Assembly (NCBI GenBank): GCA_904382605.1
Contig: CAJFJA010000007.1
Coordinates: 1 to 64,000 of the forward strand
Reading direction: 5' to 3'
Source: Candidatus Alloclostridium intestinigallinarum
GTDB lineage: Bacteria > Bacillota > Clostridia > Christensenellales > UBA3700
Length of the DNA stretch: 64,000 nt
The translations under genes and the position numbers were made by a program. Of this stretch, positions 36,446 through 45,312 are shown piece after piece; the stretch's first letter is position 1, and each line of letters opens with the position of its first letter. A model generated the notes under the pieces. That model ran no database searches and was not told the origin of the DNA. It saw only the letters and a program-made list of their open reading frames with translations.

Positions 36446-36614
36446 ACAACGTGGGACGTTGCATCCCCTAACCACCTTGAAGTAACGAAAGTGTGTTTTG
36501 AGATAGTATTATCTCCGCACGGGTTTTATAGTGCAAATATCAAGCGAAGCAAAACCGCGCTTTTGCAAGCGTAACCTATAAAATTCGCTGTGCGGATTTT
36601 CCCGTAAGGGCGGA
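36446..36614 (+). repeat. Interspersed intergenic repeat, copy B
   Basis: Shares ordered blocks with 15552-15736. Within this copy TCCGCAC and TTTTATAG can pair with downstream CTATAAAA and GTGCGGA, enclosing a smaller hairpin. It lies between converging genes, as does copy A. Confidence 0.68.
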
Positions 36615-36624
36615 TTGGGGTGAA

Positions 36625-36796
36625 GTTTTGCGGCAAAAGTTTTGTATGCTATCCTGCAACTTGCCGCAAAACGAGGGGAAAACCACAGCGGAGCGGGCTG
36701 GGTTTTCCCCTTAAAGACGTAAGCGCAAAGTGTTTTGCGTAGTTACAGTTTGATTATTATATAGCTTTATCGCAAAACACTTTCATTCGGCGCTTA
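36625..36796. repeat. Three consecutive perfect inverted repeats
   Basis: Stem 1: GTTTTGCGGCAA (36625-36636) with TTGCCGCAAAAC (36661-36672). Stem 2: GGGGAAAACC (36675-36684) with GGTTTTCCCC (36701-36710). Stem 3: AAAGTGTTTTGCG (36727-36739) with CGCAAAACACTTT (36771-36783), extended by TAAGCGC/GCGCTTA (36720-36726, 36790-36796). Confidence 0.8.
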
Positions 36797-36896
36797 TTAG
36801 TATTGAGCTTTTACTAAGATAGGTAAGAACTTTGTAATTTAAGTAAAGTTTTTGCAACATTCCCCACAAACGCAAAATTTTGTGCTATTATATAGT

Positions 36897-37045
36897 CACG
36901 GAGAGATTTGCGGTACACCCTCGTTTTCTCCCCCTTCCTTACATCCGATGATGGACCGAGGCTCTCCGTATTTTCCGAAGACAAGACGTAAAAGTCCCTC
37001 TATACTACCTATAATGCCCCGCAAGTGAGTAGCGGGGCATTTTTC
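36897..37045 (+). ncRNA. Candidate small structured RNA of about 150 nt
   Basis: After a TATTATATAG element (36886-36895), the segment ACGGAGAG (36898-36905) pairs with CTCTCCGT (36962-36969), closing a domain with inner CCTCG/CGAGG and CATC/GATG pairings. About 40 unpaired bases follow, then a textbook terminator: AATGCCCCGC/GCGGGGCATT (37013-37022, 37032-37041) and T residues. No open frame fits. I cannot assign it to 6S, SRP, tmRNA or a riboswitch class I know. The -35 element is weak. Confidence 0.6.
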
Positions 37046-37198
37046 CTGATAGGCGCCGGTTGAAAGTGCCTTATGATAACGCAGGTTCTTCGCGCGGTTT
37101 TGCTTCGCTTGTATTTACAACATAAGCATTGCGAAGATATTAGCCTTGAAATTCCATTCTGTCCTTCAAAGAGTAATCAGCCTGCGGCGGCTCGCCGC

Positions 37199-38683
37199 TT
37201 ACATAAAGGCTGCGTTGTCTTCTCCCTGGTAAGGCCGCTGCCTGCTTTGGAACGACCCGTCGGGGCTGATTTTGATTTCCGTGCCGCCGCGCTGCTCTAT
37301 GTTCTTGGAGATGCCGGCATAAGCGATATAGTCTATACTCATACCGTATTCCAGGCGGATAACCACATCCTCTCCCGCGCTGTTTCGCGTTTTTACGTCT
37401 ATGGCATAGGTGTTGTAATGGTCGTGTCCGCAGAAAATGCCCTGGCCTCCCTTTTCCGCCGCTGTTTCAAAGACAAGGTCTTCGTCCACGCCGGGGAAAG
37501 ATTTTTCACCGCTTTCGCCCGCCTTGCCGAATACGTACGTCACGTTTTCCGTATTTTGGTGTCCGTTGTTTTTATACTCTTCCCAATATTTTCCGTATTC
37601 GCGCAGGGGGATATGGAAGAAAAGCAGACTTTTGACCACGGCGCCGTCGTTGTATTCCGCCAGCCTGTCCATCTCTTCCGCGTACCAGTCTATCTGGTCT
37701 TGGTGGATATTGTCGTACTTCCACGCTATTCCGAAGTAGTCGCCGTCCGTATAGGAGTGCGAATCGAACATGACCATCGCCTGCGTCAGATGCGTGTTTT
37801 CCACGTTTTCCGCATAACTTGCCGTATCTACAATCTGCACGTCTTCGCTGTCGGGGTGGCGCACCAGAATTATATCGTTGCCGAAGCCGGCTATATCCTC
37901 CGGCCCTTCGCGGTATAAGAACTTGTCCCACTCGTCGCTCGCGTCCATTTCCTCGAAATAGTCGGATATCTCTTCGCGGTTGTAAAGACTGTAAATTTCC
38001 GTGTCGTGATTGCCGAAGCATACCGTCCAATACACGCCCAGCTCTTCCATAAGCGTGCCGAACATGTCTATTTCACGCCTATTGTTCAACGTGCCCGAAG
38101 CGTAGGGAACGGGGAAGCCAAGATCGCCCGTGACTATCACCAGGTCCGGCTTTACGCGCTGTACGACCGTGCGCACCGCGTCCAGCGCCCACCTGTCCTT
38201 TTGCGCGGAAAAAGGTCCCGCGCCCAGGTGTATGTCCGTAAGGTGGAGTATCCTGAATTCGTCGTCCGGCGACGAAGCCACGAACTCGTAATAGCCCGTG
38301 TCGCTGTCCTCCGCCTCTATAAAGGTAAAAGGCGAATCGTACTCGACGGCTTCCACCGTGGCTATGTAGTCGAAGTTGCCCGTGTATCCGACGTAACTTA
38401 CTATGGCGCAGACGGAACAGAACACCGCGATAAGTCCAAGCACGCTGCCGGCGATGATAAGGTCGCGTTTGCGGCGCTTTTTCTTTTCTTCGGGAGTCAT
38501 ATCCCTGCGGCGTTTCTTCTTTTTCTTTCCGCTCTTTTCCCCGTCGGCAAAATAATCCCCGCCGCTTTGCTCTTCCTCCCGCGGCGCGGCGTCAGTCCGC
38601 CCGTCCGGCGCGGAAATTCCCGCCTCTTCAAAAGCCGTTTCTTCTTCTCCGGGGCGGAGCTTTTTTTCATCCTCTTCTCTCAT
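37199..38683 (-). CDS. Membrane-anchored calcineurin-like metallophosphoesterase
   Basis: This 494-residue protein has an acidic then Lys/Arg-rich cytoplasmic head (to about 73), one membrane helix (75-99), and an outer phosphoesterase domain with metal motifs DIHLG, GDLG, GNHD and GHDH. The family acts on phosphodiesters or phosphomonoesters, including lipid-linked ones; the substrate here is unknown. The start overlaps the CDF gene stop (ATGA), with GAGGAGG upstream. Confidence 0.88.
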   Translation of the reverse strand: MREEDEKKLRPGEEETAFEEAGISAPDGRTDAAPREEEQSGGDYFADGEKSGKKKKKRRRDMTPEEKKKRRKRDLIIAGSVLGLIAVFCSVCAIVSYVGYTGNFDYIATVEAVEYDSPFTFIEAEDSDTGYYEFVASSPDDEFRILHLTDIHLGAGPFSAQKDRWALDAVRTVVQRVKPDLVIVTGDLGFPVPYASGTLNNRREIDMFGTLMEELGVYWTVCFGNHDTEIYSLYNREEISDYFEEMDASDEWDKFLYREGPEDIAGFGNDIILVRHPDSEDVQIVDTASYAENVENTHLTQAMVMFDSHSYTDGDYFGIAWKYDNIHQDQIDWYAEEMDRLAEYNDGAVVKSLLFFHIPLREYGKYWEEYKNNGHQNTENVTYVFGKAGESGEKSFPGVDEDLVFETAAEKGGQGIFCGHDHYNTYAIDVKTRNSAGEDVVIRLEYGMSIDYIAYAGISKNIEQRGGTEIKISPDGSFQSRQRPYQGEDNAAFM

Positions 38684-39546
38684 ATTTCCTCCTCTATACG
38701 GGCATAAGTGACGAAAATCCCGTATTTTTCCGCCACAGCCTTTATAGTTTCCTCAGCGGCAAGAATTTCTTCCTGCCCCGCCCATTCTTCAAAATCCAGC
38801 CGCATATAGGCTTCCGCGCGCTTTGCCCCGCAGTCGTACAGCCTTATGCGCACGCCCTTCACGCCTTTTTGGTCGAGCGCAAGCCTTTCAAGCCCCTTTT
38901 CCCTGCGCTCGTCCCTGCCGCCCAACAGTTTGTACATCGCGTCAAACAGCAGTTTTATCCCCTGCACTATCATTATTATGCTGACGGCAAGCCCCACCGC
39001 CGCGTCCGCCGGAAAGGAGATATAGCGCGCCAGAAACAGCCCCACCAATGTAAACAGCGTTATGCACGCGTCAAGTATGCTGTCTATCACAAGCGCCTTT
39101 ATCACCCCTGAAGGATACCTCCTGTACACCGCCGCATATCCTGCCGCCATGCCCGCTTTCACCGCGGCGGTTGCGGCTATTATGCCGAACTGCACCCACG
39201 AAAACGTAACCACGGGGTGGTAAAAAAATCTGTCCGAAGCCTGCCACGCGAACACCGCTCCCACGGCGATGATTATCACCGCCATGAGCAGCTCTGCCGC
39301 ATATTCCGTCCTTCCCAGTCCCGAAGGAAAATTACTGCGCTTTTTGCCTTCCAGCGAAAACCCGACCGCCGCGCCGGCAGAGGAAAACACGTCGCCGAAG
39401 TTGTTCACACCGTCGGAGATTATGGCTATGCTGTTTGTGTATACGCCGCACAGAACTTTGGTAATTCCCAAAACAAAATTCACGCCGCTGCCACAGGCGG
39501 ACGCTATGATTTTTACTTTTTTTTCTTTCGCGGCGGAAGCTGCCAT
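38680..39546 (-). CDS. Cation diffusion facilitator (CDF) transporter
   Basis: I choose the ATG at 39546, with GGAGGT just upstream, giving 288 residues, the usual CDF size; ATGs at 39585 and 39639 would add up to 31 residues. Six helices are visible, with metal-site segments SDGVNNFGDVFSS in helix 2 and DSILDACITL in helix 5. A cytoplasmic C-terminal domain begins near 205. CDF proteins export Zn, Mn, Fe or other divalent ions; the metal is not decidable here. A TTGCAA/TATAAT promoter lies upstream near 39648-39675. Confidence 0.87.
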   Translation of the reverse strand: MAASAAKEKKVKIIASACGSGVNFVLGITKVLCGVYTNSIAIISDGVNNFGDVFSSAGAAVGFSLEGKKRSNFPSGLGRTEYAAELLMAVIIIAVGAVFAWQASDRFFYHPVVTFSWVQFGIIAATAAVKAGMAAGYAAVYRRYPSGVIKALVIDSILDACITLFTLVGLFLARYISFPADAAVGLAVSIIMIVQGIKLLFDAMYKLLGGRDERREKGLERLALDQKGVKGVRIRLYDCGAKRAEAYMRLDFEEWAGQEEILAAEETIKAVAEKYGIFVTYARIEEEI

Positions 39547-39742
39547 TATACCTCCGTCTTTTGCCGCGCGAAAACCTTTTCCCATAATTCCCCGCGCCGC
39601 CCGCCGGCCGGAAAAAACCGACGAAATGTTGATATACATATATTATAACAGAAATTTTAATATTTGCAACAGTAAATTTTCGCCGCCGGCAGGACGCATT
39701 GTCCGCCGGCGGCGCGTTGTACGGATAGCCGGTTTCCGCCGC

Positions 39743-40519
39743 TTAACCGCAGACGTTCATTTCCGTGCCTTCGATATCCTTTATAAAAGTGCCCATGCCA
39801 AGATTTTTCTTTGTAAAAACGTGGATAAGATAGTGCAGGCAGAATAAGATACTGCCGCCCGCGTGGCAGAGCATATCCATATCCGTATCCTGAACGCTCA
39901 CGTATTTTATGGCTTCCCAATTCGCGCGCACGCCCGTGTATCCCTGCGCGGCTATCGCCTGCCGCACCTCTTCGGGAATCGCGCCCTGCGCCGTCTGCCC
40001 GAAGAACATATCGCCTATAAACTCCACCAACTCCCACAGGCACGCCGTACCCAGCGACGCGAGCAAAAGCGTAAGCGTGCAGGAAAGCGCGCTCTTTCTG
40101 TCGGATAGTCCGCCGTTTTCTATCTCGTTCAGCTTTCTGCATTGCAGCGTAAGCAGGAAAATCATGAGTACGTACCCCGCAAGAACGTGCATAAAGCAGT
40201 CGAACCAGTCCGTGAGATAAAACAGGTAAAACACGCTGCCCGCAACCGCTCCTCCTGCCAGAAGAATTATGAAAGCCGCGTGCTGGGTAAAGGAAAAGCG
40301 GTGTTTCGCAAGCCGCTCCACTATTATCGGAACCCATAGCAGCAGCCCCGCCATAAGGCAGGAAAAAAGGCGGTTGTACGGATCTCCGTTCACTCCGTAG
40401 ACGACCGCCATTACAAGACAGATAACCGAGATGCACGCTTCCGCGCCCAGCACGATACCGCGCTTTATGCGCGCGGTTTTGCCCAACCGGCTGAATCTCA
40501 CCCAAATTCTTTCTTTCAT
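39743..40519 (-). CDS. Uncharacterised multi-helix membrane protein
   Basis: The ATG at 40519 has GGAG 10 bases upstream, giving 258 residues; an ATG at 40534 is the alternative. There are about six helices. FYLTDWFDCFMHVLAGYVLM, TACLWELVEFIGDMFFG and DTDMDMLCHAGGSILF carry charged residues inside helices, as in the YjdF/DUF2238 type of membrane proteins. Function unknown. It lies 150 bases after birA with its own -10-like element. Confidence 0.68.
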   Translation of the reverse strand: MKERIWVRFSRLGKTARIKRGIVLGAEACISVICLVMAVVYGVNGDPYNRLFSCLMAGLLLWVPIIVERLAKHRFSFTQHAAFIILLAGGAVAGSVFYLFYLTDWFDCFMHVLAGYVLMIFLLTLQCRKLNEIENGGLSDRKSALSCTLTLLLASLGTACLWELVEFIGDMFFGQTAQGAIPEEVRQAIAAQGYTGVRANWEAIKYVSVQDTDMDMLCHAGGSILFCLHYLIHVFTKKNLGMGTFIKDIEGTEMNVCG

Positions 40520-40669
40520 CGACGCGTTCTCCATATAGACAGCGTAACACGCCAAAGTAAAACTTAGGTTACGACTTTGTAATTTTTTCCGTACGTTTCC
40601 CGCCGCGGCGCAACCGCGCCGTCTTTTCCGCATTCGCGCCAACCGGAGCACGCGCGGCGAAGTACGCTC

Positions 40670-41623
40670 TTACCAGCTTTGCAGACTTATTTCGCCGCTG
40701 TTGATCCTGACAGAACTTCCTCCGCCCCGGCAGCGCACATAAAGCGCCCCGTCGTCGTCTATCCGCTCCGCCGTTCCGCTCATGGTTATATTGTCCTTTT
40801 CAAAGACCACCTCTCTGCCCAGAACGCACGACCTTTCGCGGTACTCGTCCATAAACTCCCTTGAAGAAAGCTGCTCCGAAACCTCGCCGAGGCGGGCGAT
40901 CACCCTGCCTATGAGCCTGTCCCTTTCCTCTTCTGTCACGCTTTCTTTGAGCGAACGCGCCTTATCCTTCAACTTCTCCGGCATTTCCCCGGTGACGTTT
41001 ATTCCTATGCCCGTAACCGCGCCCGCGATTTTTCCTTCCCCGTCCGTAAGCGACTGCGTGAGAATCCCGCACACTTTTTTCCCTTCCAGATAAAGGTCGT
41101 TCACCCACTTTATCCGCGTGCTTATCCCGAACACGTCCTCCACGGCGCGCGCCGCCGCCACGGCGGCCGCCGGCGTCACCACCAGAAGATCGGAATAATT
41201 CCCCACGTTCCTTATAACCACGCTCATGTAAACGCCCGTCCCTGCCGGAGAGAAAAACTTTCTGCCCGCTCTTCCCCTGCCGGCGCGCTGGGCATTCGCC
41301 GCAACCGCCGTAAGGTGCGGACACCCTTCTTTGAGCAAAGCCATGGCAATATCGTTTGTGGAACCGACTTCCGAAAACAAAAACAGCGGAGAATCCGTCC
41401 CCGCGGCGCGCGCTATCGCGCCCGCGCGCGGCTTACGGCACTCTTTAAGCATATATCCGCGCGCGCTTCCGCCCGCAATTTCACAGCCCGAGGCGCGCAG
41501 AGTTTTTACCGCCTTCCACACCGCCGTCCGCGAAACGCCAAGCACGCGGGCAAGTTCCTGCCCGGAAACCACTCCGCCGCGCTTCAACATTTCCAGCACC
41601 TTTCCCGCGGTTTCGCCTCTCAT
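40670..41623 (-). CDS. birA: Biotin operon repressor / biotin-protein ligase BirA
   Basis: This 317-residue bifunctional protein has an N-terminal winged helix (1-60, VSGQELARVLGVSRTAVWKA) and a ligase core with GRGRAGRKFFSPAGTG and KWVNDLYLEGKKVCGIL, then a C-terminal SH3-like domain. It attaches biotin to carboxylase subunits and represses biotin genes when loaded with biotinyl-AMP. The start overlaps radC by 4 bases (ATGA). Confidence 0.94.
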   Translation of the reverse strand: MRGETAGKVLEMLKRGGVVSGQELARVLGVSRTAVWKAVKTLRASGCEIAGGSARGYMLKECRKPRAGAIARAAGTDSPLFLFSEVGSTNDIAMALLKEGCPHLTAVAANAQRAGRGRAGRKFFSPAGTGVYMSVVIRNVGNYSDLLVVTPAAAVAAARAVEDVFGISTRIKWVNDLYLEGKKVCGILTQSLTDGEGKIAGAVTGIGINVTGEMPEKLKDKARSLKESVTEEERDRLIGRVIARLGEVSEQLSSREFMDEYRERSCVLGREVVFEKDNITMSGTAERIDDDGALYVRCRGGGSSVRINSGEISLQSW

Positions 41624-42315
41624 ATCCTTATCCCCGCGACCATGTGGTTGAATGCGAAACTGAATACCTGCTTACACGCGATTATAAGGTGGTCCTTCAC
41701 CTCTATTCCCGCACCCTTGAACACCTCTATCGCGCGGACGGTGAACTCGGCGTCCGTTTTGGAAGGACGCGCCTTGTCCTCCATATGGTTGTGCAGGATA
41801 TAAATGATTTTCGTGCCGCGTTCCAGCGCCGTCTGTATAAGCGCTTTCGCGGGCACGTACGCTTCGTCCTCGCTGCCGCGCGCCACTTCCAGAAGGCAGG
41901 CATACTTTGCCTCTCCCGTAAGACAGAGCACGTAAACGCGCTCCCTGTCCGCGTTTTCAAACAGCTTTTTCGCATACAGCGCGACAGAATAGGAATCGGG
42001 AAAACGCGCGTTCCAGGCGTAGCTTTGCCTGCACCGCTCGTCTATCCCCATAAGATTGGTCAGAAAAAGCGAGGCGTTGAACGTCATGCCCGACACCTCG
42101 CTTAATACGTTTACGTCTGCGGAAAGCACCCCGGCGAGCGAGCCGAATTTTTCAATCAGCCTGTGCGCCAGCGGATTGGTATCCCTCCTGGGTACGAACG
42201 GATAGAGCAAATATTCGAGTAACTCATGGTCCTGCAGTTTCTCTATGCCGCCTTTCGCTATTCTGGCGCGCATACGCTGCCTGTGGTTTTCATGAATATT
42301 CCGCTCTTTTTCCAT
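41620..42315 (-). CDS. radC: RadC-family JAB/MPN metalloprotein
   Basis: This 231-residue protein (ATG at 42315; a TTG one codon earlier is possible) has an N-terminal helix-hairpin-helix part (HRQRMRARIAKGGIEKLQDH) and a JAB domain with HNHMEDKARPSKTD, the RadC form of the zinc motif. Most RadC proteins have HNHPSGxxxPSxxD, so Met-Glu-Asp-Lys-Ala replaces the Pro-Ser-Gly segment. Its biological role in bacteria is unclear despite the name. It follows jag with almost no gap. Confidence 0.85.
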   Translation of the reverse strand: MEKERNIHENHRQRMRARIAKGGIEKLQDHELLEYLLYPFVPRRDTNPLAHRLIEKFGSLAGVLSADVNVLSEVSGMTFNASLFLTNLMGIDERCRQSYAWNARFPDSYSVALYAKKLFENADRERVYVLCLTGEAKYACLLEVARGSEDEAYVPAKALIQTALERGTKIIYILHNHMEDKARPSKTDAEFTVRAIEVFKGAGIEVKDHLIIACKQVFSFAFNHMVAGIRI

Positions 42316-42318
42316 CAA

Positions 42319-43110
42319 TTAAAAACGCCTTTTGCTTACTCCGTAAGACTTGGTCTTGCCAAATCCCTTTTTCTTGAAGTTGCGGCTTGTTTCCGCGTCG
42401 TACATATCTATATCGGTATGGTACTTTATGTTGCTTTCGCTCACCCTCGGCTCCTGCGGCCTCTCTTTCCTCTGCCGCTCGTCCCTGCCCCTGCGCTCGC
42501 GCCTGGGGTGCTTGTCCGGCACTATCACCACGTAGCGGTAAGGCTCTTCCCCTTCGCTGTGCGTGGATACGAATTTATCGTCCGAAAGCGCCGAATGTAT
42601 CACCCTGCGCTCAAAGGGATTCATGGGTTCCAGCTTTATCTCTTCGCCCGATTTCGCCGCCTTGAACGCCAGCCTGCGCGCCAGCTTGGAGAGTATCTGC
42701 ACGCGCTTTTCGCGGTAGTTCTCCCCGTCCACGATTATCCTGCCGTCAAAGCCCTCCACCGTGTTCGCCACCAGAAGCGCCAGGTATTGCAGGCTGTCCA
42801 GCACGTCGCCGCGGTAACCGATTATATGCGCAACGTCGTTTCCGCTTATCTCGTATAAAAATCCGTCGTCCGTGGATTTCAGCTCGACCGTGCAGTCCAG
42901 ATCCATACGCTTTATCACGCCGCGGATAAATTCCAGAGCCTTTTTCTCGCCCTTGGGCTTTTCCGTCACTTTCACGGTATACTTCTTCTTGATAAGACCG
43001 CTTTCCCTGATTACCTCATACACGCAATCTTCTTCGGCGATTCCCAGCTGCTCCAAGCCCTTTTCGAGAGCTTCTTTCACGCTGCCCGCCGTTATCTCTA
43101 CACTTTCCAT
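42319..43110 (-). CDS. jag: RNA-binding protein Jag (KhpB)
   Basis: This 263-residue protein has a Jag N-terminal domain (1-52), a KH domain (about 85-160, DVAHIIGYRGDVLDSLQYLA) and an R3H domain (PMNPFERRVIHSAL), then a basic, disordered tail. It binds RNA with KhpA and influences cell division and sporulation genes. Its ATG overlaps the yidC stop (TAATG). Confidence 0.94.
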   Translation of the reverse strand: MESVEITAGSVKEALEKGLEQLGIAEEDCVYEVIRESGLIKKKYTVKVTEKPKGEKKALEFIRGVIKRMDLDCTVELKSTDDGFLYEISGNDVAHIIGYRGDVLDSLQYLALLVANTVEGFDGRIIVDGENYREKRVQILSKLARRLAFKAAKSGEEIKLEPMNPFERRVIHSALSDDKFVSTHSEGEEPYRYVVIVPDKHPRRERRGRDERQRKERPQEPRVSESNIKYHTDIDMYDAETSRNFKKKGFGKTKSYGVSKRRF

Positions 43111-44444
43111 TACTCGTCTATCTCCACAAGTTCTTTTGCCTGCGCTTTATTGTCTATTATCTTGACGATGATGATATATATCACGTTGATAAGCGTACTT
43201 ACGAGGTTACTCATAAAGTAGTAGATCGCAAACGCCGCGCTGTACATTATCGCAAATAAGCCCATGATAAGCGGCATTATATACGTGAGAATCTTCATCG
43301 TTCTTTGCTGCGATTTTTGCTGTTTCGCATCGCCCATCGGGGTGGTCGGCGACATCTTCTGCGTAAACCACGTGGACAGGAAGGACAGCGCTATGGATAT
43401 CACGGGAAGCACGAAGTAACCGTTCCATCTGCTCACGTCCCACGTGCCCGTCTTGTTCAGCGCCGCCTGCGCGGGTCCGGTAAGTTCGTCGTACGAAACG
43501 CCCGCCGCCGCTTCCGGCATCTGCGCCTGTATCCTGCCGCCCACGAACTCGCTCACGTTGGGCACCACGTTCGCGCCGGTATCGGCCATGAATATGTTCT
43601 TTATCCACAAAAAGCCTTCCATATGCTCTTTGTAAGCCGCAACCAGCATTTCGTCTTTATTGTCGTTAAAGCAGGAAGATACCCCGTCGAAAACCGCCTT
43701 GTCTTCCGCGGAAAGCGCGTCCGCATATCCGTTTTTCTCGCCGACGGTACCGAGCGAATGCCAGCCGTCGAACAGGCTGAACGCCTTGGAATACAGTACG
43801 TAATACTCGTCCGTGTTCGCCGTATCGCCGGGAGCCAGATAATTTCCGTCCGCGTCCTGAATCTGCTTTAATATTTCCGCCGTAAGAGCGTCCTTCTGCT
43901 CCTGCGGCACGTCCTCCGCCGTACCTTCGGTATCCGAAGCGGCGAGCTTGCCCACCTCGGATTCGACGACGTAATCTCCCGCCGCCTGCATGGCGTACAG
44001 GTTATCCGCGTCCGCGTCGTATTCCGTATATGCGGCGTAGACGTTTTCGATAATCAGTTCGTTCTGGTATGCCACCAGATCCCTGAATCCCGCAAACACC
44101 ACGAAGAAGATTACCATCGTGACTATAAGCGGCAGACACGAAGCAAACGGATGCAGTTTCTCCTGCTTTTGCAGCTCCGCCTGCTTTTGCCTGAGCAGCT
44201 GGGGCTGGTTTGCGTACTGCTTCTGCAATTTCGCAAGTTTCGGCTGCAAACGCCTCATCGCCTTGCTCTGTTTGCGTTGGGAAATCTTCTGCCAGATATC
44301 CAAAGGGGACAAAATAAGCCTGACGATTATCGTAAACACGATGACCGTCACGCCGAACGTAGGCAGATTGTCGGAAAGCTGTACGAGCCACTTTCCTATC
44401 AGATTGTCGGGCAGCGCCGCTGCCAACAACGTCATAAAATCCAT
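43110..44444 (-). CDS. yidC: Membrane protein insertase YidC with a large insert
   Basis: This 444-residue insertase has the YidC core: LIGKWLVQLSDNLPTFGVTV, FTIIVRLILSPLDIWQKISQ, a Gln/Lys-rich coiled coil, and C-terminal helices (ISIALSFLSTWFTQKMSP). The conserved Arg lies in the first core helix. Gram-positive YidC is usually 250-290 residues; here about 190 extra residues (roughly 135-325) rich in Asp, Glu and Ala lie on the outer face between core helices. No lipoprotein signal is present. It inserts membrane proteins, with or after SecYEG. Confidence 0.93.
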   Translation of the reverse strand: MDFMTLLAAALPDNLIGKWLVQLSDNLPTFGVTVIVFTIIVRLILSPLDIWQKISQRKQSKAMRRLQPKLAKLQKQYANQPQLLRQKQAELQKQEKLHPFASCLPLIVTMVIFFVVFAGFRDLVAYQNELIIENVYAAYTEYDADADNLYAMQAAGDYVVESEVGKLAASDTEGTAEDVPQEQKDALTAEILKQIQDADGNYLAPGDTANTDEYYVLYSKAFSLFDGWHSLGTVGEKNGYADALSAEDKAVFDGVSSCFNDNKDEMLVAAYKEHMEGFLWIKNIFMADTGANVVPNVSEFVGGRIQAQMPEAAAGVSYDELTGPAQAALNKTGTWDVSRWNGYFVLPVISIALSFLSTWFTQKMSPTTPMGDAKQQKSQQRTMKILTYIMPLIMGLFAIMYSAAFAIYYFMSNLVSTLINVIYIIIVKIIDNKAQAKELVEIDE

Positions 44445-44653
44445 TTGGCTTTACCTCGGTAATTGTCCTTGACGGGGTCGAAGCCGCCTTCCTTCCACGG
44501 CACACAGCGCAATATCCGCCCCACTCCCATAAAAAAGCCCGTGACTTTGCGCTTTTTTATCGCCTGCCCCATATACGCGGAGCAGGAAGGAGTGTATATG
44601 CAGCGGTTACCCATGAGCGGATTATAATACCTTTTGTAAATTTTTATGAGCAT
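44432..44653 (-). CDS. yidD: Membrane protein insertion efficiency factor YidD
   Basis: This 73-residue protein has the family signature: YNPLMGNRCIYTPSCSAYMG and RILRCVPWKEGGFDPV. It is a small peripheral membrane protein that helps YidC. The start overlaps the rnpA stop by one base and its end overlaps yidC. Confidence 0.93.
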   Translation of the reverse strand: MLIKIYKRYYNPLMGNRCIYTPSCSAYMGQAIKKRKVTGFFMGVGRILRCVPWKEGGFDPVKDNYRGKAKWIL

Positions 44654-45024
44654 TATTCCCCTCTCGCCGCCCTTTCGGCATTTTCTTTGTCAGAAAGTTT
44701 TCCCGCCTTGGTCAGCGCCGCGGACATATCCGTTATAAGTTCGGCAAAACCTGCCCCGGATGCCTGCGCCGACGCCACCAATATGTAATTATATCCGTTT
44801 TCAATGTAGGGAATAAATCTGCGCACAATTTCTTTCATTCTGCGCCTGACTTTATTCCTGACCACGCTCTTGCCGACTTTTTTGCCGGCAACCACGCCTA
44901 TGCGCAATCCGCGGCGGGCAGAAGGACAGGTGATCACCGTCATATATCTGCCCGACGCACGGCCGCCCCTGGCATAGATAAAGGAAAAAGTGCGCCTGCC
45001 TCCCAGGCGATACTTCTTCTGCAT
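44653..45024 (-). CDS. rnpA: RNase P protein component
   Basis: This 123-residue basic protein has the RNase P protein signature KKVGKSVVRNKVRRRMKEIV and the N-terminal LGGRRTFSFIY. It helps the RNase P RNA bind precursor tRNA. It starts 2 bases after the rpmH stop. Confidence 0.95.
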   Translation of the reverse strand: MQKKYRLGGRRTFSFIYARGGRASGRYMTVITCPSARRGLRIGVVAGKKVGKSVVRNKVRRRMKEIVRRFIPYIENGYNYILVASAQASGAGFAELITDMSAALTKAGKLSDKENAERAARGE

Positions 45025-45026
45025 GC

Positions 45027-45161
45027 TTACGCAGACAGCTTTTTCCTGCCTTTGTTACGGCGCCTTGCCAGCACGTTCCTGCCGCCTTTGCTTGCCATTC
45101 TCTTGCGGAAGCCGTGCACTTTGCTGCGCTGCCTCTTCTTGGGCTGATACGTTCTTTTCAT
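45027..45161 (-). CDS. rpmH: Ribosomal protein L34
   Basis: A 44-residue protein starting [20 protein letters not shown] and rich in Arg and Lys, the full length of bacterial L34. GAGGAG lies 8 bases before the ATG. It heads the rpmH-rnpA-yidD-yidC-jag-radC-birA run, in which neighbouring genes overlap or nearly touch. Confidence 0.97.
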   Translation of the reverse strand: MKRTYQPKKRQRSKVHGFRKRMASKGGRNVLARRRNKGRKKLSA

Positions 45162-45198
45162 AGCCTGAACTCCTCTCTTTTATAGTAATAGCGCATTG

Positions 45199-45228
45199 AT
45201 TATAATATAATAGTCAAAACCTTGTCAA
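45199..45228 (-). promoter_or_regulatory. rpmH promoter
   Basis: On the minus strand TTGACA (45223-45228) and TATAAT (45199-45204) are 18 bases apart, a strong housekeeping promoter. The leader is about 32 bases. Confidence 0.8.
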
Positions 45229-45312
45229 GCAAAAAGGGGCAGTCAAAGAAAATAGACTCCGCACGCCGCGCCCCTTCCCGTCGGGGACTTGCCGGTTATT
45301 CTGCTCCGCGGC

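Larger units (their letters stand above)
36209..37198. other. Gene-free interval rich in structure
   Basis: About 990 bases with no convincing coding sequence. It contains the ROK terminator, interspersed repeat copy B, three perfect long hairpins, a candidate ncRNA with its own terminator, and a short element fragment at 37168-37198 beside the phosphoesterase stop. Confidence 0.75.

Noticed and set aside
37073..37918. A 281-residue plus-strand protein at the phosphoesterase locus
   Set aside because: It is antisense to the metallophosphoesterase, whose metal motifs are all present.
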